From: Maratus speciosus
Lineage: Eukaryota > Arthropoda > Arachnida > Araneae > Salticidae
Length of the DNA: 64,000 nucleotides
Assembly: GCA_963932465.1 (NCBI GenBank)
Contig: OZ010786.1
Coordinates: 536,861,073 to 536,925,072, forward strand
Reading direction: 5' to 3'
The notes below the pieces were generated by a model. It was not told the origin of the DNA and made no database searches. It worked only from the letters and a program-made list of their open reading frames with translations. Position 1 is the stretch's first letter, and every line of letters begins with the position of its first letter. This document shows, piece by piece, positions 22,370-36,242 of the stretch. Position numbers and translations under genes: made by a program.

Positions 22370-23831
22370 CTAGGGGGCTCGGCCCCCTACGAGCTACGCT
22401 CGCCAACCCCCGTCCAGACACCGTAGACTCTAAATGCCCGCTAATTTGATCGGCTTTAAAAAGATTTCGAAAGATTGAATTATAATTTAAAAAACAGTGG
22501 CGATCTCTCTATAAACGGATTTCTATTCATTTCTCTTTGATTGGGGAATTTTAACGCCAAATCCGTTGCGGTACTACTTGATTATCCCGTCGACCCATTT
22601 CGCCAAATTATATAAATCGCCAAACCACTCGCAAAATGATACAAATTGACATAATTTTTATTTTAAATAACGAAAAAACAAATAAATTAGTACAACATTA
22701 ATAAAAATACAAATAAAACGTCGAAATAAAAATAACTTGATGACGTAGACACGTGTAACAACATTTCAAAATAAGCTAATATAAAAGCAATTAAGTAAAC
22801 AGAGTCTTTGTCTCCTGGTATTTTTTAACAAAGTGAAAAGAAAGTTCTTTTAAATGAGACATTTTAAATTAATCGCTTTTAATCTGACGTAATTTTGACC
22901 AAACTATTCTTTCTCGTTTTAATATTCACGTGAAAATACTTGTGTTAGAAATTAAATATTATTTGCGCTTTCCTAACAAAAATAGTTGAAAAGTATCCTC
23001 TTAAAATATCAAATAAATGTCTAGCGCAATTTCTAAATTTAAACCGTTTTGCAATATTATTTTGTGTTCATTTTATGTGATAACTGTAATGTGACGTAAA
23101 TATGACGTAATTTCTCCTATTTAAGACTTCTAACGCATGTTAATAAATTTATTGCTTTACAAATTCCTTTCTCTCTTAAAATTCACGTGTAATTATAGTT
23201 TGTATGACATAATTTTTAATAAGTTCCTGCTTTTTGTACATAATTATTTAATTCTACTTCCAAATGTTTTTTTCTGTTTATAATAGTCATGTGTAAATAT
23301 TTTTTTAATTTATTTACACGTATAAATATATATATATTTTTTTTTTTGAAGCAAACATTATTGCTTCCGCTGTTTATACAGATGGCAACAGTTTAAATTA
23401 ATATTACTTTCTAAAATCTGTTAAAAATATCTCTAGAAATGCTGAAAATCTGAATTTAAAATAGAAATAAAACCTCAAAAAATAGTCAAAATAAAAAAAT
23501 TAATGCAATCTGCACTCCGGCAAATTCTAACGCATAAAATGATCTAAAAATGATTAAATTCCTATGAACAGTTTTTGCTCCTATAAAACTTTTTTAGTGG
23601 AACGATTTTGTCCAACTTTAGCATTAAATATCTCTTAAAATAATTCTTCTATCTGAAAACTGTCTGCATCAGCGTGTTTATCAAACATTTCTGTATAACA
23701 CTACCGATTTTCATATTTTTGTATGCATTATTTTTCTTAATATTAACGAAGAAAGACCTCCGGTCACAAAAAATTCAAAACCGGCGGCGGCGGCGGCGGT
23801 GACAGCGGTAGTTACTTTTTTTTAGAATAGA
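22370..23831 (-). mobile_element. hairpin-ended, Helitron-like element (tentative)
   Basis: At the left edge ctagggggctcggccccct forms a strong hairpin. Read on the minus strand this is a GC hairpin running into CTAG followed by T, as at a Helitron 3' end, and the other edge reads A-TCTCTATTCTAAAA, resembling a Helitron 5' end. Against this, tttttttagaata occurs in the same orientation at 22357-22369 and 23817-23829 and looks like a 13-bp target duplication of a retroposon. The interior is AT-rich, with repeated ctctcttaaaattcacgtg-like phrases and a (CGG)n run at 23783-23799. No Rep/helicase coding is seen. Confidence 0.45.
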
Positions 23832-24562
23832 GAGATTTAATATCTTAATGGCTAATAAATAATGACAACATTTTGTCTTCATTAAAATGCATTTATCAAC
23901 TAAATTGGACAAAGGTAATCACATTCTCTGGAAAAAAAGCTCTTTAAAATATAACGGACTTTATTTTTTAAATCATTAATTTTGATAATTATATTTCCTT
24001 TTTATTTTGTATTGATAAGATGATTTACTAAATATCACAGGAATAAATTTTCTTGCATTTCATAAATTTAATATTAACATTGCAGTTTCTATTTTCCGAG
24101 CACATATGCTCATTATTTACAAACATTTTAGTTTTGCATATGCTGAAATGTGTGGAATCATTTGGTATCTTGATGCATGTGCGCAAATATACATGTATGT
24201 TTATACATATATATGTACATATAAATATATGTTTGTTACATATAAATGAATGTACTTTTCTTTAATATAAAAATAATAATTGACAAAAAGTAAAGCATGA
24301 TTATGTTATAAGTTATAAAATATGATAAGTATATTTAAAATACTTCGCAATTATAATATAATGTAATAAATGAAAATCAATAGAAAACACATATTTTCAC
24401 ACATCCAAAGTTGATATTATTAAATAGATTTTAAAATATGTATAAAAAAATATGTAATTGCACTGAAAAATTTTCAGCGTATTCCAATTGGTTTACACGT
24501 TAAAAGACGCTCTTTGTAAGGAAAAAAATATTTCGTGTTTTGAAGAATCGTTTGCTCTAAAT
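23832..24562. other. no gene seen; TA/CA-rich microsatellite-like tract
   Basis: Includes an interrupted acatatatatgtacatata-type tract at about 24185-24240. Otherwise AT-rich without features. Confidence 0.5.
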
Positions 24563-24566
24563 TTAA

Positions 24567-25075
24567 CCCTTAAATGCCGGGTGTTGATTTTCGGCAACAT
24601 ACCCAATTTAGGCTTATAAATACCATTAGAATAATATTGAAACTATAATGCCTAATGTTGCCAATAAAATACATTCTGAAAATATTATTAAATCGATTTT
24701 CAACATTTAGATGGCAACACTTGCGTTTTTTAAGAATAACGATAGATTTATTTTTCAATTCTTGATACATGTTCTTTTTGTTTTGTTTGGAAGCTTTCGA
24801 AATACCCTATTTTGTTCTGCAGTGAGCAAGTGAAATTTATTTCTTATCATAGTTCTCAAAATTCTTGTGTGTTTAATATTATAGAATTTTATCGAGAAAA
24901 ATTATTTTTTTCAAATAAACACCAATATTGCCGATTAGTAACAAACAGTTTTTTAGCCAAAAACCATACTTAAAACAAAATATGATTTTTTAAAGTATTT
25001 TGCCCATCATTTATTTAAAAAAGAAAACCGAAAAACATTTTTCAAATGATTTTTGAAAACTCAGGTATTTAAGGG
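24567..25075. mobile_element. piggyBac-type MITE at TTAA
   Basis: Starts CCCTTAAATGCC and ends GGTATTTAAGGG (inverted CCCTTAAATACC), flanked on both sides by TTAA (24563-24566, 25076-25079). TTAA target duplication with CCC-starting inverted repeats is the piggyBac superfamily signature. The 509-bp interior has no transposase motif on either strand. Confidence 0.85.
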
Positions 25076-25079
25076 TTAA

Positions 25080-28000
25080 ATGATGTGAAATATAAATACG
25101 AACTATGCTTTTCAGAAAACAATTTGAGCTCGAGTATCATTTTTATGCTATAGATATACCTAAAATTTAAACTTGACATATGCTTTAATTTGACAATTAT
25201 TTAAAATATTTTTCAAATTATTGTCATTTTACTTTAATATCTATATTTCTTTTTCAAATTTTAGCTGAATATTGAATAATAGTTATTATTTTAATATATT
25301 ACATACATACGCCTATTCTCGATAATTTCTTTTATTGAATGAATGATAGAGACACCAACGAAATAAGTGATTAGTCTTACTTGACAGCAAATTTCTTTAC
25401 TCAAAAGTCTCAGAGAAGTAATCAGGAAAACTTTGTTTAAAAATATTTACAAATGTTTGTTTAACAATTAATATTCGTATATTTGAAACATTCAACCAAA
25501 ATGTCAAGGAAGTAATATGCTTGAAGGTATTTGAATAAAGTATGACAAATTCTCAAAATTATTTTGATGTTTAAAATACAATTAAGAGTATGCATACTTA
25601 TACACTTTAAAATGATATCTTTCAATGCAACGTATTTATATGTATTTATACTCAAGTTTCTGAATGCACCTGGAGCTTTATTTTTTTAATGATTTAAGAA
25701 ATGTAATTAAAAATGAAATTCGAAGTAAAAAAAAAAAAAAATACATTTAAGTTTTCAACACCTTAACGACTGAATTAAAAGAATGTTTCATATAAAAACA
25801 AAATGTAAACCATATTTCATTTAGAATTGAAAATTCACCTCTCGACATGTGCATAATCCTTGAAAATTGGATATAAAATCAGTTTACACTTATTACAAAA
25901 TTTAAAAATACATAAAAATTAACCGCATCTAAATTATTTTTCAACTAAACCGTAATTAGTCTATTTTACAAAGAAAAAAAATGTAGAGCAGTTCAGCTTA
26001 CTTACTTTTCTTTGTTCCACAGCTTGAATCAGAGCGACTGAAAATTGACTCAACAACAAGGTATAAATATTTTGCGCATAAAATCCAGTGATAAAAAATA
26101 TGGCATGACAATCACTAAATGTAACATACATATCTCTTTATTTTCATACATTTATTCAGCTATTGTTCATATTGTTCATCAGCAAATTTGTTTTATAAAT
26201 ATCAATAGAATGTGTCTTCTTCTCAGAAAGATACTTCAACTGTAAAACTATAATAGTTATCAGTAATTTTTTTAGATAAAAATGTGACTTTTCCATAAAC
26301 TATTACATAATCATTTTTTTATCTATATCATGAGAAATGAGATCTTTCATAGTATGGTGAAGTAAACGCTATTTATAAAAACTGTTCTAAATGAACGGTT
26401 AGCAGAATTTTTTTTTAACAATGTTGTTTCATTGTGGTCAAACTTCATTCTACTTATGTCAACCAAGCTATCTATCTTTATATGGTGACATTTATACTGT
26501 TGAAGATATATACATTTGTTTTTGTAAGATAAGTAATTCTTGCATAGAATAAAATATGCAAAATTACATGTTGGTTGTTTAACGTCTGAAGGATTTAATT
26601 ATACAATGTGGAAACAAATTACTTAAGTAAAATCACTGCGTTGATTTACTATGTGAAATAGTCAAACACCAAAATACATTTTTTCATGACACAGGAATCT
26701 ACACATTTTACTTTATTGAAAGTGACAGCCCTTCATTATTCTGTAAGCTAACCTCTTGTAAATAATGTCTTCTCTCCAGCTTAAGGAAACGCATACCTCC
26801 ATCAAGCAAAGTGCAGTGCTGATTCGTGTATTGAGAAAATGAGTACAGAAGTGGTGAACTGTAAACTTGTTATTTAATAATTGAATATACTGTAGTCCAG
26901 AGTACCGTTTATTTGTAATTGCGGTCGCCATAGAAAACGACTCCGAAACTAAGCGAATTTAAAGATAGATTTCAACACTGAGATAGGGAGTGTATGCGAG
27001 AACTCATTATACTAGTATTCTGTCTTTAAAGCTAAATTATAATAAGTTTTTCAATAGGAATTCAGTTGCGAAATTTCCCAACCAGTGCGGAACCTGTTAA
27101 ATTTTATCAGACTAGATTTATATGGACAAGAAGGAAACAAAATATACCGCCTTCTAAAAGAAAACAACTAGTAATCCACAACATAGAGTTTTAACATTTA
27201 GTATTTGAAGTACAGGTATTATGCACTATTTTTATTTGCATACTGTTTCAAATTACTCAACGATTTTATTTTGCTATATATTTGATTGTTCTTCTTTCAG
27301 AGATTCAATTATTTTGAATGCATTGTTTAATATGACCCGACATACACAAATATATATTTGCCTGTGTGTTATGTTCATGTATTTATCTTTTAAATTCAAA
27401 AGTACAAGTATATGTGAATTCCTTATTTATTGGTGGGTATAAAGTAACGTAATTATCCTAAATAACTTAAAGAAGATAAATTATTAATATAATAAACAGT
27501 TTTTTGAATATGATATTAAGTAATGGTGTTAATAGTGCATGGTTATTCTTTTCTAATTTAAACAACGTTATTAAATAAGGATTGTGTTCATACAAAAAAG
27601 TATTTTGTTGCATTAGTTCAATTTTAGTGTGATTAAAGATCTGGTTCCTTCTTGCGCTATTTCTTTATTTTATCGTTTTCTAGATATTATAAAGAAATTG
27701 ATATATATATATATATTTGTGATTTCAAATTTATTATATACATATATATATCTTAAACTTAAATTTCAAACTTTATTATTCACAAACTGTTATCGTTAAT
27801 TTCATGTAAAGTTTCATGGTGATACAGCTAATGACTTTCTTTTTATTCATGCACTATCCATTTAAAGTAATTAAAGAGAATAACAGTGGGTAGCTAAAGT
27901 TAGTACAATGCAGTTTTCTTAACTGATGGCTTCATGGCTTCCATTGAATTATGTAATTCTGAGACCACAATTCAAGCCGCGTAATAATACCTTAAATGCC

Positions 28001-29683
28001 ATTGTTGTTATTAAATTTCTAAAGCATAGCTTAGCGATGTTTAAGGCTTTTCTCGCAGTAATTATCTTAAAATATAAAGTTTTGAAGCAATCATTATTTT
28101 CTATTATCTTGCAAGTAGTGAAATTTCAATTCCAGATTAAAAATTATAGATATATATTTTTTTTATTAAGCTAATTAAAATTTTATTTGAAATCTTTTTT
28201 TTTTTTTTTTACTGTAAATAACAATTTATATTTAAGGACAGCGTAGGACGAAAAAAAGTTAAAATTCGATAATTAAACTTGATGGTATATCTTTTCATTA
28301 CTTTTATTTAAACGAATTCGGCATGCTCTGTTTTATGCCGACTATTTGACGTTTGCCACGCAATTGAGTTTAATATGATTGTGAATATGCAAATTAAAAA
28401 TGACAGTTTATCCTTTATACAAAAATCCAAAGTATGTTAATATATCAAGCAAGACAAGGATTTGAAAATATTTGAAAAAGGAAAAATATTTAAAAATAAT
28501 GTATTTCCTAGTTTCAGACATGGCCAAAAATAAATTACCTCATCAGTAATCTCTGAAAGATGAAATATATATTTAAAATAATTTCACTAAAAAAAAAGTC
28601 TTCAAAATCTGTTTCAGGAAAACAAGACGTGAGAAAATGTAAAGCCATTTCGACGAAAAAGTGCTGAAATGTACACTTTTCTTCTTCATATATATAGTTT
28701 TTCAAAATATGTAAAAAAATTCTTAAAGCAGCACAGAAAAATACGGAATAAGTTACACCAAACATGCGAAAAATGGGGTTAATGCCGAAGTTTTCAGCCT
28801 CTATTTTATGAATACTTATCTTGCCTATTAAAATAAGCAATATGTCCTGTTTTCGTGCATGGAATTTATGATCTTGTAAATATACGGGATTGATGATGAC
28901 ATGAGAACCCAAGTTTCTATAAAAATAGCTTTTATGAATAAGACATCTTTATGTCTAACTTCAAATTTTTTTACCTGTCTATATTTAAAAGTATTAAGGC
29001 ATGAAACACCAGGATTTGAAATATTTTCAAGACATTAAAATCAGCGAGGGCAAATATTTTTTAGAGAAGTAGAGATTGAATGCATTTACTTGTTAAGATA
29101 GTGTTAAAAATATCTTTATTTTATGCGTCAATCTTTAATGAAAAATATAAATATAATATTTTTAATGTTGAACATAAAATTTACAAACACTTTCTAATGA
29201 AAAAATTACATGTACTAAGAATGTCGATCAATTATTGAAAATAAAATATAATTGTGATAATAAAAACTGATGATAAAAGTTTGTTAAAAGGAAACTTTAC
29301 AAAAGAATTATCATCGAAATGAATTTAGGTTTATATTAAATTTAACATTGCCGTTTATTTTTATTTTCTGTTGAAGCGTAATTTATATCTTTTACTTAAA
29401 AAGTGATTTAAAGTGACTTTTGAATTTTTCTACATACATTTATTATTTTTTAAATGTTTTCAATAAATATACCTTTTATTTTCCTTTAATTCTAATTAGG
29501 AATAAATTTTATTAGAAACTTTTTCCACACAGACAATTATATAATAGTTGATAATATAGAGCTAATTTTTCAACATCATTTTGCTAATACATAAAATAAA
29601 GTTTTATACAGTGCATATATCTAAAAATGATTCGTACGAAAGGCTGATCATTGAATAAAATTAAAACAATTTTATTACTTCAA
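25080..29683. other. 4.6 kb without supported genes or elements
   Basis: Strongly AT-rich, with short (TA)n runs near 27702 and 27737, a T run at 28192-28210, and a small hairpin cggcat...atgccg at 28319-28340. Several open frames of 60-125 codons exist, for example minus strand 28535-28912, but they have the Phe/Ile/Lys/Tyr/Asn-rich composition expected by chance from AT-rich DNA and no motif I recognise. Confidence 0.5.
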
Positions 29684-30224
29684 AGGAAAATCAAATTTCA
29701 AAGTAATTGCTGAAGAGGCGCAAAGTCCAACATAGTGAAAAAGATTCCATGCCGGGACTAGAACCCGGGCCATCAGTATAGCGCACTGACGTTCTACAAG
29801 AATCAACCACATGGAACGATACCCAGCCTGGAAATTTTCTCACTATTATTTGTTGGCAAGGCTACAAAGGCAGCACAAGATGGAATATTTATCGTGAACC
29901 ACTGACATAGAGCAAACACGAAACTTAATTAAATCCAGCATCGATAGAAACTACATTAATAATCAATGCTGGATTAAATTAAGTTTCGTGTTTGCCCTGC
30001 GTCAGTGGCCTACGATAAATGTTCCATCTTGTGCTGCGTTTGTAGCCTTGCCAACATATAATAGTGAGACATTTTCCAGGCTGCGTATCGTTCCATGAGG
30101 TTTAGTCGGCAGAAAGTCAGTGCGCTATACTGATGGCCCGGGTTCGAGTCCCGGAATGGAATCTTTTTCACTATGTTGGACTTTGTGCCTCTTAAGCAAT
30201 TAATTTGAAATTTGATTCCCCTTA
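29684..30224. repeat. 541-bp hairpin of two inverted tRNA-derived SINE copies
   Basis: Arms 29684-29941 and 29966-30224 are near-perfect inverse complements separated by a 24-bp loop. Each carries a tRNA-like unit: minus strand 29745-29816 and plus strand 30091-30162. The right copy folds as acceptor ttccatg/aatggaa (6 of 7 pairs), anticodon stem tcagt/actga with a 7-nt loop gcgctat, and a perfect T arm ccggg-ttcgagt-cccgg. The B box ggttcgagtcc matches consensus. The D stem is imperfect and the base before the anticodon is not T, so these are SINE-type promoters rather than working tRNAs. Arm divergence is only a few percent by eye. Confidence 0.88.
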
Positions 30225-33200
30225 GAAATATTGTATGCAAGGCGAATATTTCTCTCTGGAATAATTTCCATGTTTTAATACTATTTTATTACTTTATGAT
30301 TGTTACATATAATTAGTTTTTAAATTTCTTGTCCTAACAGATTGTACTTTACTTCCCAAATATTAAAATAAAGTATACAATTAAAAAATATATTAATCAT
30401 GATGTAGTAAATGTGAAATGTTAATGAACAAGCGCAATATAAATAAAAGCAACTACATAGTTAAATACAAAAGTTCTATATTACATTAATTTTTTGGACA
30501 GAAATCACTGTCTTTTTTAATGCCAGTAAAACCGATGGTAAAGGATAAGTATAATTAAAAGTTCTATAATTTACACTTAGTTAAAAATGTATTTTATTAA
30601 TTTTAGTTATATTTGAAAGGAATACTATATAAAAAAATTCGAAATTTTTTATTCTTTTATTTTTTTCTTGTTAATTTAAGGAATTCCGATGAAGTGTCAA
30701 GATTATTTGAAAATCTTTAAAAGTAAACAAAATATTCTTCCTATCATTAATAAATTTAAATTTTGCTTCATCTTAAAATTTACATATATGAATTCCAAAT
30801 TCACAGAAATATGGAATTCTAAAACTAATTTGTTTTAAATCGTTGCAGTGCATCAATAAACATTTTCTTAATAAATATCTGCAGAACTTAGTCTTCCCAT
30901 TGGGAAGAAAAAATATATAATTTTTTTATATTGGACAGTTCCCAAAATAAATAAATTATATATTTTTCCTTTTTATCAGAAATATTGAAATAGCCATTCG
31001 ACTGAAAAATATATCTTCATTTAATTTATGTTTAAAAAAAATAATAATTCTTAGAGGTCCTATATATACTGAAATTGTACGAATCTGTAAAATTTTCAAT
31101 ACTATAATTTATTTTTTAAATTGTATTTCAATTTCTCATTAAATTTTATCTTCGAATGCCAAACGTCATTCATTCTGTTAAATAGCGTATTAATTACGCG
31201 TGTTTAAGTTTTGGAACTAGATTTGTAATAATATCAAAGCAGATTGCAGTGCTGGTAGATGCCAAGATCAAATCTGGTGAATAAGCTGTTATTTTTAATT
31301 GTGTATTTCAAAGCTTCCCGAAATCGAGTTCTGTTAACATTCTTTGGTTGAAATTAATAATTGTGTCGAAAATTATTTTTATAATTACACTTTTTAAAAT
31401 AAATTTTCGTAAAATGCATATGAATATTAAACTATACATTTTTACATGGAAATCAAATATGGTAATACAAAACAACATCGCATAAGGAAGTTAGTTATTT
31501 AGCTATGGTTAAAAAATACATGCATTGTAATTTCTTTTTATAATGTTTTTAAATTAAATTAATATTGGTAGTTGTACACCCCCTAATTTCCAAACCACGA
31601 TACTGAATAACTCTATATTTGGTATCTTAAGGTGAAATCTACCTGAAAAGTCAAATACTATTCGAAAATAATTTTTTTGATTACAATTTCCAGTGCTTGT
31701 TCTAATTTCAGTATGTAGACACGGTAAAGGCATTTTTCTTTTCAAGACCAACATAATTTGTAGTCGGATTGCTATTTTATTTTCTCTTTGTCAGTTTGGA
31801 GATTATAATATATGTAATGTTTCCTTTTTATTTTGGCTGACCATGATGTCATAGTTTTAAGAATTCTCCAACTGTTATGCATCAGAATATCAAATCAGAA
31901 CATATTACCTATTATAAACTTACGGAGGTTTTTAAGATGCGACAATACTCCAAGAATGATTAAAATAATCAAATCATCTATTAAATTTATTTCAAAAAAT
32001 AATAAAAGTGAACAAACAAGAGTGGAGTAAATATATATAATGCATGTCGTATTCAAACAAGAACTCTCAGGGAGGGGCTTTTTTCGAAATTTTGTAATTT
32101 GGATAAATGTTTTTTATTCTTATTTGTATCCTGATATTAAAGTATTTGAATTTTTAAACTCATTTTCTTTACTAAAGAATATAGAAGTTGAAATCCAACG
32201 CATATTTTAATGATAAATTAAAAGACGATGAAAAATAAAAACTTGAATAAAATAAAAACCAACGTTTGGGTTTAATCTCCAGAACCGTCTCAGGCAGTAT
32301 AATTTTTCTAAAAACACAAATCGGCAGTAATCCATCCTATATGATAAACCGTCATTTATTATAGTTAAACGTTCCATTTTTTTTTTTTTGTTTGTTTCTG
32401 AACTTTTCAATAAAACTTTTCACACAATTTCACAGCTATTTCTCTATTTCAAAACTTCCCTTTTCCTTGGGAAGGATTTTTGATTATACCTAATTGTAAA
32501 ATCTTATTTAATACTTCGACAATAAGAAAATGACAAGGGTGATTTAATAAGACTCTACTTAATAATTTGCTCTAATTAATTCCTTTTTTTCGTAATAGTC
32601 TAGTATATTTTATATACTAAAATATCATTTTAAAATAAAAAATAATATATGTACATTTCCTTTGAAGAATGGTAAATTATCCTAAAATAAATTTCAAGTT
32701 GAATACAACAAATGGTTTTTCAATTTTGAATGAGGTTGAATGGATTATTATAAGTGAGGTGTTTTAAATGTTTTATGTGAGTTTATATATTTGTTCAAAG
32801 TACGCGTAATACATTTTCATTGTTTATTTTTAAATTTAAATTAGATGTTTGATTTATAAATCCTCTGAAATTTAATATGTTTACTTGATTAAATTTTAAT
32901 GATTCTGAAGAAGTAGAATCATTGTGCACTGGTGAAATAAATAAAATTATTGTCTATGTCTAAAAAAGCTACTTTTTGTATAAATTAATCTTTTTTTTAT
33001 ATTGGGATTAATTTTTTATTATTTGTTTATTACTGTTGTTTAAAGGTTTAGAAATATTATACATATCCAACAACATTTTTACGTTACACAATAAGAAAAT
33101 AAAGAGGATACATTAAAATTATTCTTATGAGACATATTTTATTTTATGTAATATGTTATGTTATTCCATATTAATATTCGTTTCATTTTTTACGCTAATA

Positions 33201-34150
33201 ATTTACGATAAAACTCATAAAATCTTATAATAGCTATCATTTTATGATTATGGTAGAGTTATGACCAGTAGTGGAATGAAGTTCCAATGTTCGGAATGAA
33301 TTTTTACTTCGAATCATAGACTAAGTTTTGTTTTTTACCCCTTTGGAACTGGTGACTTTTACACAAATTTTAATCATTTTACGCCATTTCTTCTATAGTA
33401 CATAACAAAATAGAGATTATATATTCGTATTTTTTATATATACATATATGACATTATGTTTGATATATGCAATTATTCAAAATTAACAACATGATCCTTT
33501 TTCAGGTAAACTGCAGTTGATATTATCTACATAAATGATTTCAGGTAAGCAAACTTTTGCAAATTAATATTTATCAGCTGAAAATTTTACAATGAAACAA
33601 AAAAATTAACTATTTTCTTATATGAAATACTCTTTTATTAATTATTTATTGATACAATTTTGTATGTTACACTTTTGAAAATAATTAAAGTATTTTAAAT
33701 AATTTCGTTAATACATTTTATGTTTGCTTCATAAATTAAAACAATTAATGAAGTATTATTTAAATGTAATTAGCTATAAAAAATATTATTATAGATAACT
33801 AATGAAAATAATAAAGAATAATGCATAAATTTAAAAACGCATTTTATTTCTCCGATTTTGTCATGTTACTCTTTCTGAATTTCATCGCAATATATCTTCA
33901 GAAAAACTGTAAAATCTTAATTTGGACTTTGGTACTTTTATTCAATGCAGAAAAAAGAGCCACTATGAGATAATATCATAAAAGTAAGAGTACACAGTAA
34001 GTAAAGTGTACAGATTCTTTTATTTTCATTTGCATTTCTGAATGTATTCTTTATATCATCATAATAGGTAAAAATGCCTTCTGTGCCGTCTATTTTGTGC
34101 TGTGATATATTTTTTTTATTACAGTTTCTATTTTACCTCTTTTTATTGTC
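30225..34150. other. 3.9 kb without supported genes
   Basis: AT-rich, short homopolymer runs only. Nothing on either strand resembles a conserved exon, transposase or RNA gene. Confidence 0.5.
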
Positions 34151-35560
34151 ACACTCTTAAAAACATTTTTACAGATTTTACAGGGAAATCCTTTCAGAAA
34201 TTCAAAAGGTTTTCTCCTGTAATTTCTACTGAGAAATCCTTCTGAATTGGTACATCTTTTGGCCCTATGAATTAGAATTTATTCATGTTAAAGACAGAAT
34301 AATCCTTTTAAATTGAAACATCTCATAAAAACGATAATACTACTCAGCAGACTCATCCGATGTTAGCAAATATAATTTTCATTTAATTAAATCCGAACAC
34401 ACAATAGACCCACCAACATATCCATTTTCCAATATGGTATTTCTGGTATCATCGAATTTTTCAAAAGTCAAAATAATCTTGCGGTTTTAAACTTTTAGTG
34501 CGCCGCGTTGCATATATGCAAACAACACAGTTTTGAATTTAATAGATTTCTTTTATTCACATATACCTAATTCATACCAGAAAATTTAAATAGCAATATT
34601 TGCTTTAATTAAAAAACATACATTCCGTATTTAATCTTGCTTTTCCGCTATAATTATAGCATTCTATTCTATTTTTCTAATGTATGGTATCCAAGAAGAT
34701 TTTTTTATGGGGCACCCCCTCCCCCCCGGTAGCTTTTCCGCCTTTCCATTCATTTTTTATGAACTAATGGAATTTTCCTTTTTTATTATTTTTTTTGTTT
34801 TGTTTTTTCTTTATCATATCATGATATACTAGTACTTTGGAACTTTTTTTTTTGTTAATATTTTCTTAACTTTTTAAGTAATTTTTATTTTGTGGCTACC
34901 AGCCAATTCTAACATTATTTTTTAAGGCTCCCTAATGCCCTTGCAACACGATTACCTTTCCACCTGATGTAAAGTTGCTACTCAACTGGGTAGTCTATAA
35001 AGCTGATTACATTGTTCCATTGTTCTGTACTTAAATAAAGCGAAATTAACCATTGAAACTTTCTGGTCTAAAGTCAGATTCTCTGAACTATGTAATTTCT
35101 AGAACATATTCTATAATGAGCATTAAATGGTAAAATGTTAAGTTTTATAAAATAAATAATTATATAAAATAAGATATTTGAAGACAGAAATTTACTACAG
35201 AAGTATTTACTAATTTACATTATTTTAGCGTAAAATAGCCACACGGCAGGAGTTTTTACTTGTATTGCAGATGTTCAACAGAAGAAAAGATCGACGTATT
35301 TTATGACAAATACATCTCTGTTTTTTTTGTTTTTTTTTTCATTATTTTTACTGCGTAATAAACCTTTCATAGAACCATACATAATTTTTCCGAAACAAAA
35401 TAAAAAATCTCGCATTTAAGGGATATTGTTTTCCGTTAAAGATCGAAAGCGATATGTGTACTAGATACCAGGGGAAATCTGTACTTTATATATAATAGAC
35501 ATATTATTTTTTAAATACAATATAATATATATTAAAACAACGAATTTTTTTAAGAGTGTA
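34151..35560. other. candidate TIR element, weak
   Basis: acactcttaaaaac at 34151 faces ttttttaagagtgta ending at 35560, an inverted repeat of about 13 bp. The left subterminal part has repeated aaatccttt.agaaatt/agaaatccttctgaatt phrases. No target duplication or protein is visible, and AT-rich DNA yields such pairs by chance, so this stays a candidate. The interval also holds a C-rich run at 34719-34734. Confidence 0.3.
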
Positions 35561-36240
35561 ATTTTTTTTCCATACACAAACAGATGAGCATTATTCATAA
35601 ATCAATATTTACAGTTTAATTTCAAATTACCCGAGGACCTTCATTTTCAATAGTCCAAAATCCAATCTTCATGGATCCAAAGAACATTTATATACTGTAC
35701 ATTTTCAAAGGTTTACTACATGCAGCTATGCAATGCCTAAAAGTGCCTCCAGCAAAAAAGGGAGATTTATTTCTTAGTCAAAAAAGGGGAATTGACATTA
35801 TGAGAAAGAATAAATCGCAGAATATTGCAATTCTTTTCATCTGAACATATTTTATACATTTTCGGATGTAAAATAAAAGTGCATACGTATTGAATATAAA
35901 GGGGCATACTGATAGAAGACATAATGATAAAAGAGGTATTAAAAATTAATCTTTGGTATATTTTTGTTTCAAAGAACAAACATATTTTTTATTTTAGAAT
36001 AAACTAGATAAATAAAGAATTAGGTTTAATTTTTTTTGTAAAATTTAAGGTTTATAAAAGAAAACAGCCATTAAAAAGAACAGTTTAGATTACACTGTAT
36101 TACAAGTTGTAACTGTATAACGATATTTCATGTGTTACAAATTTGTATATATATGTTACACAATAACGCAATGAATTAAAGGTAAAAATAGTTTAATAAA
36201 TATAGGTTACTGTTAGACACAAAATACTTACACTATGTAG
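35561..36240. other. no gene seen
   Basis: AT-rich sequence without recognisable features. Confidence 0.5.
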
Positions 36241-36242
36241 TA

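Noticed and set aside
28535..28912. 125-codon open frame on the minus strand
   Set aside because: Composition typical of AT-rich chance frames (Phe/Ile rich), no motif, no splice-site or repeat context that would support a gene.
33501..33545. Exon between two ttcaggtaa splice-like motifs
   Set aside because: The intervening sequence has no coding character and the motifs are common in AT-rich DNA.
34151..35560. 1.4-kb TIR transposon
   Set aside because: Only a 13-bp AT-rich inverted repeat; no target duplication or coding remnant, so kept as a low-confidence candidate rather than a finding.
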